Positions 36,749-47,305 of a DNA stretch of 64,000 nucleotides are shown here, one piece after another (position 1 is the first letter of the stretch; every line of letters starts with the position of its first letter). Source of the DNA: Rhipidocladum racemiflorum (Eukaryota; Streptophyta; Magnoliopsida; Poales; Poaceae). The translations under genes and the position numbers were made by a program. The stretch covers positions 40,712,276 to 40,776,275 of the forward strand of contig CM070569.1 of the NCBI GenBank assembly GCA_036346355.1, written 5' to 3'. The notes under the pieces were generated by a model. It did not search any database. It was given only the letters and a program-made list of their open reading frames with translations, and was not told where the DNA came from.

Positions 36749-36949
36749 ATTGCTAGAGGCAAAAGTATGACTAGCCTTGGACTAAGGATGTGTTCATAGT
36801 CTTTTACTGATCTCGGTGTTTGTATAGGAGACCAGATTGTTAGTTAGGTTACTGTACTATTAAGATAGATTGATTCATTTAGCTTGAGCTTCGTCATGTG
36901 TTGATGAACTCAATCCAGTTTGCTCTAGCTCACTCTCTTAAGTTGATTT

Positions 36950-37650
36950 TTGCATGGAGCTAAGCATTTGCATGTGTTGCAAATGGGAGAAGCTCATGCA
37001 TTGGTTGTATTAGTTCTTGTGCATTGAGTTGATATTTGCAAATGTGTTTTGTAAATAGTCAAAGATCATGCACTCACTTTTATTGAATGTGTCTTTGCAT
37101 GGAGGTTTAGTTTGTATGTGTTGCAATTGGGAGAAGCTCATGCTTGTTGTTTATAAGCTAAGTTTGCAAATGTGTTTTGCAATTTGAGCTCAAGATCATT
37201 GATCTTTGGAGCATGAGAGTAAAGTTTGCGAATGTGTTTCGCAAACGTCTAAGAATCATGTGTTGATCCACACATGTCTCAAAGATATGATCTTGATCGT
37301 TTTTTGTTGCTTAACGGTGTTTGCAAATGTGTTTTGCAAAAAACATTAAGGTTCATGCAAGAACTAGTCTTAGAATGTGAATAGAATTTATGAATGTGTT
37401 TCGCAAATTGCTAGAGATCATGTGTTAATCATCACATGGCTATGCTTGAGTTCATACATGATTTTTTGTGATTTGAATTGCATGTTTTGTCATTTGCAAA
37501 TGTGTTTTGCATACGAAATTGACATTTATGCAATTCTTGTGCTGCAACTTGCAAGTGACTATTGTTGGCACCTAGTGAATATATGTTGTTAATTGAAGTA
37601 ATCTTATTTGCATTATTTATATTTTCAAATGTGTTTTGCAAAATATTTGG
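36950..37650 (+). repeat. dispersed TTTGCAAATGTGTTTTGCAAA motif array
   Basis: Within the outer solo LTR a 21-bp motif built from the self-complementary octamer TTTGCAAA recurs at least seven times, near 37045, 37152, 37226, 37320, 37390, 37494 and 37624. Some copies carry CG in place of CA (TTTGCGAATGTGTTTCGCAAA). Spacing is about 75-130 bp. Confidence 0.7.
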
Positions 37651-39262
37651 AGTTCATGCGTCTTGATCATGGAGCATGTGATGAATAATTTGCAAATTAG
37701 TGTGATCATGTGTTGATTACCATACATCTCAAAAGTTGAATCTTGATTTGAATTGGTTTGATTTTCATGAAAAATCAAGTTTTATATGGAAAATCGGCAC
37801 TATCGCAGGTGTGAGGCCGGTACTATCGGGGGAGCAGTAGTACTGCCCCCTGAGGCCGGTAGTATCGGAGGTTCGGTACTACCGCACCTCATGGCTGGTA
37901 GTTGTTTTCTAAAGAGCGGGTTTTCGCGGAGTTTGAAAGTTGGCACTACCATGGCTTGATGAGCGGTACTATCAGAGGTTAGTAGTACTGGAGACTAATA
38001 GCCGGTAGCTTTATTCCAAAGCATGTGTTTCTCTGGATTTCTTGTGATCGGCACTACCGGTGCCTGAGGTTGGTACTGCCACTCGTCTGGCACTACTAGA
38101 CTTTGTGTGTCGGTAGTTCCAGATTTTCTATGCAACGGCTAGTTTTCCGATTGTTGGCCTAGAGGCTGGTAGTACTAGGCCCAGTAGGCCGGTAGTACTG
38201 GTTTTGCTGAGTTTTACCCGAAATGCCCCCAAATAGCTAGTTTTCTTTCGGAGGCTATAAAAGGAGCCTTAGGGGCAGGCATTTGTGCTTGCTGGTGGTG
38301 TTGAGTGTTTTGAAGGAGTTGTGCATATGCTGCACTCTCCAATTTGGTTCTTGAGCTTATCGTGAACCTCTCCTCATAAATATGCATGTATTGCAATTTG
38401 TGAGCAAGAAGAGTGATTATAATTGCATGTGTTGCAAATTAAAAGTGGATTGAGAGCCTCTTGTGCAGCTGAGGAAGAGCCTTGTGCATGTGTTGCACTC
38501 AGTGATTACCATTGTGCATGTGTTTCACTTAGTGAGGTTTAAGCTAGAAGGATTGACTTATTACTTTTGGTGTTTGCCGACACCTACACGGCGTGGGAGG
38601 CGTCGTGCACGGTAACTTCTCTCAAGAAGATTGTGAGAAGGCTCGGCAAATTGTGAAGGTTGGAGCTCACATACTATGAGGGGGAAAGAGCTATCATTAG
38701 TGGAATCGAGGTGGGTGCTCAATTCATGGAGCCGGTCCAATGTGTTTGGGGCAAACCTCAACGTGGACTAGGGGAGACCGGCAAGCCTTCGAACACCATG
38801 ATAAAAAGTATCGTGTCTCTTTGTTGTTTGTTTGCAATTCATTTTTTACATTGTTGTAATTTATATTCCTAGAATTAAATTGCTTGATTGTCATTAGAAT
38901 TGCAAATCATTATTTAGAGACTTAGATTATTAGTGCATTTAGTGAGCCTAGTTAATGTAGGTTGTAATTGTCAAAATCTTAGGATTAAGCTTCTGTAATA
39001 TATTAGGTTTTGACTTAGGCGATTAATTAGTTTTAGAGAAGAAATTTTTAAAACCACCTATTCACCCACCTCTAGTTGGCATCCTTACAAGTGCCAGCAA
39101 AGACTTAGTGAATAAATCAGCCAAATTTTAACATGACTTAGTTTGCAGGATCTTTACCTCGCCATTCTTCTAGGGTTCAAAAGGATAAAAAGTTTGGGGG
39201 TAATATGCTTCATGAAATTGCTCTTAACATAACATGTTTGCATTTGTGCAACACAAGCATCA

Positions 39263-39526
39263 TTAGCTTCGTAGATAATTGTTGGGGGTATTGACGGTGT
39301 TAATGCCATATAACGTCTGGATATGGCTAATCACACATCTTAGTCGAACACGTTCACATGAGACTTCATAGAATACTATTATCTCTAAGTGGTTGGTAGA
39401 GGTAGCTACCAATGTCTGCTTAAAAGATCGCCAAGAAATGGTTGTACCACCGCAGAGAAAAACAAACTCATTTTGATATTTCACACAGTGGGGATCAAAT
39501 AGATAGCCAGTATTCGTATATCCCAC
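39263..39526 (-). pseudogene. copia RNase H fragment
   Basis: The frame reads like the copia RNase H: GYTNTGYLFDPH, then VFLCGGTTISWRS, KQTLVATSTNHLEI and a following CERVRLRCVISHI. In intact elements this lies just upstream of the pol end, which is found next to it at 39095-39115. It is isolated from reverse transcriptase by a TRIM and a MITE, and the flanking frame is broken. Inactive. Confidence 0.85.
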
Positions 39527-39815
39527 CAGGATTGAGTCTGAGTCTTTTCGGTGAAATAAGTTAATATCCTATGTACCTTGGAGGTATATGATTAAAGTCT
39601 TGACACCAGCCCAATACCTTTTGGTTGTAGCTGCACTGCGTTTAGCTAGAAAATTTACTATGAATACAAGATCAGGCCTAGTGCAATTGACAAGATACAT
39701 AAGTGCTTATATGGCGCTTAAGTATAGAACTTTAGGTCCTAAGACTTCCTTATTTTTCATCTATGGTATGAATGGGTCTTTATCCATATCAAGAGATCTT
39801 ACTATTATGAGAGTC

Positions 39816-40186
39816 TGTTAGAATAGTCCCACATTGGTTGTGGAAGGGCAAATGACCTAACATATAAGTGGGGGAGTTCCTCACCTCTTAAGCTAGCTTT
39901 TGGGGTTGAGAAGGCCCTTACGATCCAACAATTGGTATCAGAGCCCGGTTCTAACATCTTTGGCCCGATGGACACTAGGGTGTGAAGGCCTGATGGACCG
40001 TGGCCCTGAGGGACCGTCGGTGTACGGTGAAGGGGCTGAGCAGTGAGGATACCAATGTGTGAAGGGGGGATTGTTAGAATAGTCCCACATTGGTTGTGGA
40101 AGGGCAAATGACCTAACATATAAGTGGGGGAGTTCCTCACCTCTTAAGCTAGCTTTTGGGGTTGAGAAGGCCCTTACGATCCAACA
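39816..40186 (+). mobile_element. TRIM (terminal-repeat retrotransposon in miniature)
   Basis: A 371-bp element with two identical 115-bp LTRs (39816-39930 and 40072-40186) beginning TGTTAGAATAGTCCCACATT and ending GATCCAACA. The Met-tRNA primer site TGGTATCAGAGC is at 39933-39944, and a polypurine tract (GAAGGGGGGA) precedes the second LTR. It is flanked by the 5-bp repeat GAGTC (39811-39815 and 40187-40191). The 141-bp interior codes for nothing. Identical LTRs suggest a recent insertion into the dead copia element. Confidence 0.95.
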
Positions 40187-40369
40187 GAGTCTTCAAAGGA
40201 TGAAATTTATCTATATTGAATTTTTCTAATACCTTCTTGATATAGGTAGACTAGTGTACAAAGATTTCTTTTAAGATAAGCTCTAGCAGCAGACCTAAGC
40301 AATATTTGGTTTTACTAAGATATTTCATCCCAAACTTTGTCATAAGGTAAGAACTAGCTTCATTTATGG

Positions 40370-40530
40370 AACAATTGATGATTTGCCCTCACTTACATAT
40401 GCCATTGATCATTTGTCCCATGATGTCACTGACATGTAGGCCCTAGGGCCTACATGTCAGTGATACACATGAGGCAAATGACCAATTGCACCATGAAAAA
40501 GAGGAAAAATGACCAAATCTCCCTTTCATT
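40370..40530. mobile_element. MITE with a perfect central palindrome
   Basis: The centre is a perfect 38-bp palindrome (40426-40463) around GGCCCTAGGGCC. Outer arms GATTTGCCCTCA and TGAGGCAAATGACC are inverted partners. Homologous to about 14403-14620. The exact borders and target duplication could not be fixed. Confidence 0.6.
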
Positions 40531-40671
40531 TATGTCCTATGTGGTTCTAATGATATTCAAATCATCGATATAGACTAAGATGGTACAGAATACATTATAG
40601 GACTTCTTTATAAACACACAAGGGCAAACATCATCATTAGAGTAACATTTCTTCAAAAGGAACCCACTAAG

Positions 40672-41328
40672 TCAGTTGTACCATATTCTCCCTAACTGTT
40701 TCAATCTGTATAGCGACCTCAGCAATTTGAAGCTATACATGTTGCAATTACTTCTATCAGGATTTGGAATTATAACTTGCTTAGGAATTCTCATATAAAT
40801 ATTCGTATCCAGTGACCCATATAAATATACAATTACTACATCCATCAATTGCATTGATAAGTTCATGCTAGCTTCCATATCAAATATCGAAAACATTATT
40901 CCAATAATGATAATAGAGTAAGTTTCATTATAATCGATGTCGGGTCTTTGCGTGAACCCTCGTGCTACAATCCTCACTTTATATCGCATCGTTTGGTTGT
41001 TCTCATTTCTTTTCCAGATGAAAACCCATTTAGATCCTATAAGAAACACTTTAGGAGGTGTTCGGTCAAGGACACCAAATACTTCCCTTTTGTTAAGCGA
41101 CTGCAATTCTATCTCAATTGCTTTTTTTCTATTTGACCCAATCTGACTGCGTCTAGTACTATGCCATGGACTTTGGTTCTCAATCCAGATCAAGAGTTTT
41201 AGCAATTTTTGAGGCAAAATACATGTCGATAATTGTAGTCTTTCTTTTATACAACTCTCCTTAATACACATAATTAGTGGATATTTCTTCATTAATGTCT
41301 TCCATTTTCTCAGGATTTGCCACAACAA
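40672..41328 (-). pseudogene. copia reverse transcriptase fragment
   Basis: The 218-residue frame carries the usual copia RT landmarks in order: SKWVFIWKRN, RYKVRIVARGFTQ, DIDYNETYS, MDVVIVYLYGSLD, IYMRIPKQ, and SLYRLKQLGRIWYN. The catalytic YxDD block further downstream is not present in this frame. A truncated relic of the host copia element. Confidence 0.9.
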
Positions 41329-41706
41329 TAAAAGTTTGGGTGTTCCGATCTCCTAGCGTCAGATTATACATGCAAATATTCGCTGGGATTACCATCTTCA
41401 GGATAGCTCGCTTCAAAGATTTTCTCAACATCAGGTTGAGATTCTTCCACTACCTTATGGAGTGTTTTGACTTGTTCGGTTCTCTGTTTCTGCGAACGTC
41501 TCTGCGGAATTGAGCCTTGTGCTCCTAGAAGTCTCCCCCTCTTCTTATCATGAGGGATAAGAGTGGATTCAATATTCTTTTGGGGTATGTCCACTCTTTC
41601 CAGTGTGTTTACGGTAGGTATATAAGCTGCTACCGTTTTGAAATCTCAGAAGCATAGTAGGGTCCATTTGCACTGTGTTTTTGATAGTAGGGAAAATCTT
41701 TATTAA

Positions 41707-41977
41707 TTATAGGGTTTCTTTGGGTAATTCCATAGTGCCAGCGGGTCCTTCTCAATCAAATACTCGTCCTTCAAGTTCGCAAGGAAATACTGCCTTAGGA
41801 AGTGCAGAGTCACACACTTAGCGGCTTTAGAAAGAGAAGGGGTACCAGCTTCTAGCTATGTAATAGCAGCTCTAAGAGATCGAGCTACAGGTTAATGTTG
41901 GCATCTATTGTCTAGGTCAGGTAATTATTATCATTTGAGGCAAGTTCGACAAATTACTTCTTTGCGATGTTTGACAT
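41707..41977 (-). pseudogene. copia gag N-terminal remnant
   Basis: Reading from an ATG at 41977 gives MSNIAKK, stop, FVELASNDNNYLT, then after a frame change KAAKCVTLHF and KDEYLIEKDPLALW. These match the start of copia gag (N-terminal NYLxW and the later EYLxxKDPLxLW) but contain stops. Inactive. Confidence 0.7.
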
Positions 41978-43066
41978 ATTCTATATTTTAATCGTGCAAA
42001 AATGAATTTTACTACTGGTAAAATCAATATATTGCACACTCACTCTTGAATCGGTAGAGACTGGTTTATATCTATTCAATATATAATTATCTAAAAGTTC
42101 TCATATTTTTCTAACATTTTTCATAATTTTCTTATAATTGTCAAACAATTTTGAGAATTACCAAAATAATAAAAAAATAAATCCAGCATATGTATAACAA
42201 GGAATTATGCTACGAAAGTAAGTCCACTGATATGAAGTTTCCAATGTGAACTAGGTCTAAGTTTCAACAATATACTTGTAAACTATATACCAAGAAATTC
42301 AGTTTCTAAGATTTACTATACATTTTCATAATTTATTAACTATTTTTTGGATTACTGGAAACTTTAGAGTCCAGAATGTAAAATTTCTTTAACCTGATAA
42401 ATTTATGTAGTTACACAAAACTTCAAGGTCCTTTTGGAAAAATTTACCACTGCAGCAAAATATTTATGCAATTAACCTAAACTTTAGGGGTTAGATTGCA
42501 AAAGTGTTATTTTCATTTTTTTTCTTTTTCTTTCATGGGCTAAAATTTTAATGTGCTGTAGCGGTCCACGGGCCGTGAACCTGAAAGTTAAACCTAGCAT
42601 AATCATTGCGTGGTGCTGCCTCGCACGGTCTTGGCCGCGAACAGTGACCTCGTCGAGCGGCGTAGACTTGGCGATGGCGCATCGGCAGGAGTGCAATGTT
42701 GACCCAAACGGTGGCAATTTTCGTAGACGTATACCATGCCTTCTCGGTAGGAGCAGCGTCAACGGTGACCGACGAAGGCGCGTGTGGCGCACGATCGGTG
42801 AGAACAATAGCTGCGTGGACAAGGGCTACACGTGCACTCAGTGAGAGTAGCGGCTGGCGTGGACGGGCTTGCGCACGATTCGGCCGACGAGGCACGCAGC
42901 AACGAGTGTGCATGGACTAAGCCTTAAGTAGTAATCTCATGACAGTAAATCAACACTAATTAGCAAGAAAACCATATAGGGTCTAGCGAGCAAAAAATAA
43001 TCTGCATAATTAATCTAATAGCTTGGGGGATTGAGAGAGGGAATCTGGAGACTCGTAATGATAACG

Positions 43067-43218
43067 TGATGAATAAAAATTGATCATCATTGATCAATTC
43101 CGATACCAATCAAGAATATTTATAATACCCAGATAACAATCACGAAATAGATGAATACAAGATAAAGATGACCTCGACTCTTTTCTGTTTTATTGATTGT
43201 AGATTGATTCTCTTGTAT
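43067..43218 (-). repeat. truncated copia 5' LTR
   Basis: About 150 bp that aligns with the inner part of the 3' LTR (GATCAATTCCGATACCAATCAAGAATATT and TTTTATTGATTGTAGATTGA are shared with small changes). Homology stops at about 43218; the outer LTR part is missing. Confidence 0.65.
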
Positions 43219-43947
43219 ACACACGCGGTGAGCATGCACGGCTGAGAGGACGAGGGTGGTGGTGGCTATAGTTGCACGGTGGGCTACAGATCACGACAGC
43301 GGACGAGGACGCCGAGCACGGTGTCAGCGACTGCAAAGCTCAAGCGCGCGGCTTGTGCCCGCTCGAGCGAGGTGGTAGCCAGGTAGGACACGAGGCTCTC
43401 CCCTACCTCCTCACCCCGACCGTCGCCCTGCCCGTCCCGCTCCCCCTCCACCTCCCCTCCTCCTTTAGCGGGGGTGGATGCGGTGGGCGGCCACAAGCCT
43501 CTCATGCTACGTGTCCTACCGCAGGCCCACGTGCTTCGTGCTATGCGCGTGTCGGTGTGCCGTGCACAGCACGCTCGCCACTGTGGTGGGCCATGTCGGC
43601 CTAAGCACAATCCAGCTCAGCGTGCCGTCACTCACCGTGCTCGGTTGGCAAGCCTAGCACGGCCTAAAAACCGTACCATACCGGCATGGCCTGTTCGAAC
43701 GTAGGTCAGGCCGGGCCGGTAGTGCCACAAGCTGTTTTTTTTTAAAAAAAGCCTAGTCCGATGCCCACATCTAGCTGTGGCCATCTTCATCGCGCAACCA
43801 CGCAGCCAAAACCTTTTAGCATTATAATCTCGGCCGGTTCTATATGCCGTGTCCTTCTCCTGGCATTCTCATGCGTCGCTTACGGCCAAGCTCTAGAAAG
43901 GCTCACGATAAACCTTCGAAAGCTGAATCTCGCGATAGCCACCAATA
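43219..43947. other. GC-rich intergenic block with a hAT-like remnant
   Basis: Overlapping open frames with no domain. The right part, to about 43776, carries CGGCATGGCC and GGCCGGGCC words and ends, reversed, TAGATGTGGGCATCGG. This resembles the terminus seen at 25676, so it is probably a hAT remnant. Confidence 0.35.
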
Positions 43948-44984
43948 TCAACCCTATTACGTGCGGAAGATTTGCCGGCCTCTCAGGCCGGCCACGTCAC
44001 CCCTGGCCGAAATTGCAAAAAAGCCCTCCACTTTCCCTAAATTACGATTTGGTCCCTGTAAATTATAAAAAGACTCTTTGCGAATTTTTGTGAGTATAAA
44101 AAAAACTTTTCCGGATTGCATTTCGGTCCCTGGTTCGCTACTTTGCAGCAAAGACCCCCTATTAGATACATATCGCGGGTTAGCCCTTTTCTAATTTTCC
44201 GGGATAGCGAACGGGTCCAAAAAAATTACAATCAGGTCCCTGTTTCTTACGTCTAGGTTCTTTCTCCGTTTTTCCTAAAAAAAATGTTTTCGTGGTCCGT
44301 TTTTCCCCCGGAACCCGAAAAAAATATTTTCGTGGTCCGTTTTCCCTTTAAAAAAAGGAAATTTCGTTTTTCGTTCGTCCTTTCTCCGTTTTTGTCGGGA
44401 AAAATGTTTTCGTTGTCCGTTTTTTCTTCGGACCCCGGAAAAAATGCTTCGGTGGTTCGTTTTTTCTCTGGTGCCCGAAAAAAATGTTTTCGTAGTCCGT
44501 TTTTCCTCGGGAAAAAAACTTCCCTTTGCCGTTTTTGCCAGAAAAAATGTTTTCGTGGTCCGTTTTTTCTCGGGACCCGAAAAAAATGTTTTCATGGTCC
44601 ATTTTTCTCTGTTTTGTCGGGAAAAATATTTTCGTGTTCCGTTTTTTCTTTGGACCCCGGGAAAAAAAATTTCGTGGTCCGTTTTTTCTCCGGTGCCCGG
44701 AAATAATATTTTTCGTAATTCGGTGCCCGGAAAAAATGTTTTCGTGATCCTTTTTTCTCGAAAAAAAAAACTTCCCTTCTCTGTTTTTTCCGAAAAAAGT
44801 TTTTTCGTGGTCCGTTCTTTTCCGGAACCCGGAAAAATTATTTTCGTGGTCCATTTTTCTCCGTTTTTGTCGGGGAAAATGTTTTCGTGGTCCGTTTTTT
44901 CTTCGGAAAAAAATGTTTTTGTGGTCTTGTTTTTCTCGAAAAAAAAGACTAAACGGTGCGATGTTATACGCACATTTTGCCTAG
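43948..44984 (+). mobile_element. non-autonomous Helitron with internal minisatellite (copy 3)
   Basis: The 3' end shows the hairpin GTGCG...CGCAC, 7 nt, then CTAG and host T. The 5' end near 43948 (TCAACCCTATTACGTGCGG) is set by weak alignment to the other two copies. The leader shares GGTCCCTGTAAATT- and CGAACGGGTCC-type sequence with them. The array (about 44260-44940) has units with GTGGTCCGTTTTTTC, GGACCCCGGAAAAA and ATGTTTTCGTGG. Non-coding despite long open frames. Confidence 0.75.
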
Positions 44985-45324
44985 TAAGATATGGAGCAGC
45001 GATGCACTGGACCTAGCTTGCCATCGGCCGATAACTAACCCAATTAACCTCCTGATATATGGAAGTTTTTTTTTTAGTGTAGCATCCGCCTTGTTGGAGT
45101 AGACCGTCTGTCTTTCTCTTGTAGTTCATCGTAGTGGAAAAACTTGCCGGTCAGATAAACTTAGGGGATACTAGTTACATGCCCGTGCGTTGCTACGAAA
45201 AACAAAATTGATAATGAAAAATAAAGATTAAAAAAAAATTATTTCACAAGATCAAACATCTATTTTTAACGCTTTGTTTTTTGCGAAAGCTGGCTAATTA
45301 AAGCAACGCTTCGTTTCTTGCGTA

Positions 45325-45395
45325 GGGCAATTAAGCAGGGCAATTAAGCATGGCAATTAAGTAGGGCAATTAAGCAGGGCAATTAAGTGGCAATT
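45325..45395 (+). repeat. 13-bp minisatellite GGGCAATTAAGCA
   Basis: Five to six tandem copies with small variation (AGCA, AGTA, AGTG ends). It lies in a repeat beginning about 45168 with GTTACATGCCCGTGCGTTGCTACG, a phrase common at the ends of a grass interspersed repeat family, and ending near 45452 with AGAATAGTAGAG. Confidence 0.75.
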
Positions 45396-45595
45396 AATGA
45401 TGTGGGAAGAATGGACCACTGCCACCAACTGCTGCTTTAGAATAGTAGAGATATATCTTATCCATTTTAGAAAAAGGAGCGACAATTATAGTCGTAGGTG
45501 CGGTAGCGAGTAGGGACTAACGCGCTTTCTCTTTGAGTGTAAACCATCAGGTCAGCGCAAGCGCATCAACCATTTTCCAATAATTTCTTGGGTAG

Positions 45596-45736
45596 TGTTT
45601 TTATGTTTTTCCTCCTGATACAAATTGCACCAATTTTAAAATAAACGAAAGGGTAAGTAATCATCATCTACCCTTCATTCATACTTTAATGGTTGTGCAA
45701 TTTTTTTTTAAAAAATATAGAAGCACCTCTCAGGTA
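45596..45736. mobile_element. MITE related to the outer PERK-intron MITE
   Basis: Shares CCTCCTGATACAAATTGCAC, AAAGGGTAAGTAATCATCAT and the TAGAAGCACCTCTC end with the element at 20857. Borders are approximate and no target duplication was seen. Confidence 0.6.
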
Positions 45737-46281
45737 CTATAAGTTTAAAAACAATTTCGTAATACCTCCCAAAAATAGTAAATACTCTAGCTCGAGCTTA
45801 CAATATATTCACTCCTCTCGTAAAGCTATCACAAAAGAACAGGCCTCCAACCTCCAACAGAGGTGGACCGAGCGGTTTATTTCAATCCTGGGAGCACTCG
45901 CATGCTGGTGTGCCCTATTGTTTGGTCGCTTCCAAAGACAAAAAACCGTTGACCTACGGCTCAACAGCCACCGCTCAAGATAAAGACTAGGCCTGGCTCT
46001 TTCTTTCCCTTTGTCTTAAGTAGTGGCATGTACATGATACGATGGCAATGTTGAAGCCGAAAAGGGCTAGCTTAACAAAACAGATAAAAACAGAGCGACG
46101 GTGGCTGCTAGTAGCAAGCTGCGATAACGGTCCAAGAAGCAAAGTATATATCAAGAAACACCGGCCGGGCAGAGTCAACTCTTCTGTAGTTGGATCCAAA
46201 CATACCAGACGCAAATTATTGTGGTCTCACAGCTCTGGCAAATGCGACTTCTGGTTTTTTTTAATATACATATACATATAC

Positions 46282-46312
<31 letters not shown>

Positions 46313-46318
46313 GATATA

Positions 46319-46350
<32 letters not shown>

Positions 46351-47305
46351 CATAGATACATAGATATAGAAATATTGCCATCTGTTTTGTGTGTAGGTTT
46401 ACTTGTTTAGATGGGAAGTTTGTTGAAACAATACTTGTCTGTTGTTAGTGCTATCATTGCTATGGAGGATTGAGGAGGGGCCATATGGAATGGGAACCAT
46501 GGGATTATATGGTGCAAGTTAGTGGGCCTGGAGTATGCAAAGTAGGAAGCTTCCAAGCAGCTATGCAGTATGCATCCGTACTTCGCTTTGGCAGATATTT
46601 CCTGCAAAATGCATGCGTATGCGTTCTCTTATTGCTGTGAGAGTGGAAGACTACTCTTCACAAAGATCCATTACTGCAAAGCTTGCCTTATATACAAATT
46701 TTGTCTTTATACCGGTAATCCAAAAGACAAAGGGGAGATACATATCCTGAACTGTAGACGCACGATTGACCAGAACACTCGTTTCCACAAAACGGACAGC
46801 TGACTTGCTTTTAACAATTCAGAGGGTTCCTGTGATGCAAAACAAATAGATGACCACATACGGCACATGCTACTCCAATCCTTTGGAGTTCTATAGTATG
46901 TCTGCTATGCTGTTTTGAAGGGTACAAGCGACAGCAGAAAGTTACGCCTTACAAGGATCATAACTACATGCATGTACAAGAGGTAAGAACGTCTGTCGAC
47001 TCTGTCCGTGCTCAGTTTACTTCGGATACGTGTTCTTACAAGTTACATCTTACAGACTAGCTTACAGACAGTGGAATGCCCACATAACAAATGCTATTTA
47101 CCCTTTTTTTCTGAGCACATTGTTAGCTTGGCCTTAAATGGTGAGGCAGTTGATGCTGATCTCTCTTGCGCGTTTTTAGTGATGTGTACGCGTCTGTGTT
47201 CACCTTTCATAAGTGTCGTGTCATACTGTCATATGTGTCTGGATAATAGAATGCCCGTGGTGAAAAAATGGAGCGTGTGGCCGTCTAGTTTGGGGACTCT
47301 GGGGA
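45737..47305. other. intergenic DNA and NYC1 3' flank
   Basis: Apart from the TA microsatellite I see no gene or clear element. The NYC1 3' UTR should occupy the last few hundred bases before 47306. Confidence 0.35.
46264..46378. repeat. (TA)n / (TACA)n microsatellite
   Basis: About 115 bp of nearly pure TA, TATACA and TAGA units. Open frames here are artefacts of the repeat. Confidence 0.95.

Larger units (their letters stand above)
29205..39089 (+). mobile_element. solo LTR (about 3.5 kb without nested DNA) inside the copia pol gene
   Basis: Ends TGTAAGTTC and GGCATCCTTACA, flanked by GGTGC and AGTGC (one mismatch). Removing it rejoins copia coding sequence: upstream residues ADLFTKSLLA continue as PSFQRCVCGIGMGQLRE, the normal end of copia pol. 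Without the solo LTR nested within it, it is 3.49 kb. It contains TTTTGGTGATTGGTTTTGG at its start, CCTATTCACCCACCTCTAG at its end, and repeated GGTAGTACTG words around 37800-38210. These resemble long LTRs of grass copia (SIRE/Maximus-like) elements. No internal coding region, so a solo LTR is the simplest reading. Confidence 0.72.
28639..43218 (-). mobile_element. degraded Ty1/copia retrotransposon hosting nested insertions
   Basis: Minus-strand element. The 3' LTR is at 28639-28876 and a truncated, diverged 5' LTR at about 43067-43218; both share ATTGATTGTAGATTGA. From the 5' side come a gag remnant (41977-41707), reverse transcriptase (41328-40672) and RNase H (39526-39263). The pol C-terminus is split between 39115-39095 and 29199 downwards. 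Protease and integrase are missing. Inserted inside are a solo-LTR nest (29205-39089), a TRIM (39816-40186) and a MITE (about 40370-40530). The 5' LTR breaks off at about 43218. Order and frames show one old, dead copia copy. Confidence 0.8.

Noticed and set aside
36950..37650. Regular repeats considered as a CRISPR-like array
   Set aside because: Plant nuclear DNA, uneven spacing, motif variants and location inside an LTR; no cas genes.
44275..45016. Open frames of 140-232 codons on both strands
   Set aside because: Same minisatellite artefact in Helitron copy 3; no domain.
46175..46410. Tyr/Ile-rich frames
   Set aside because: Translation of a TA microsatellite.
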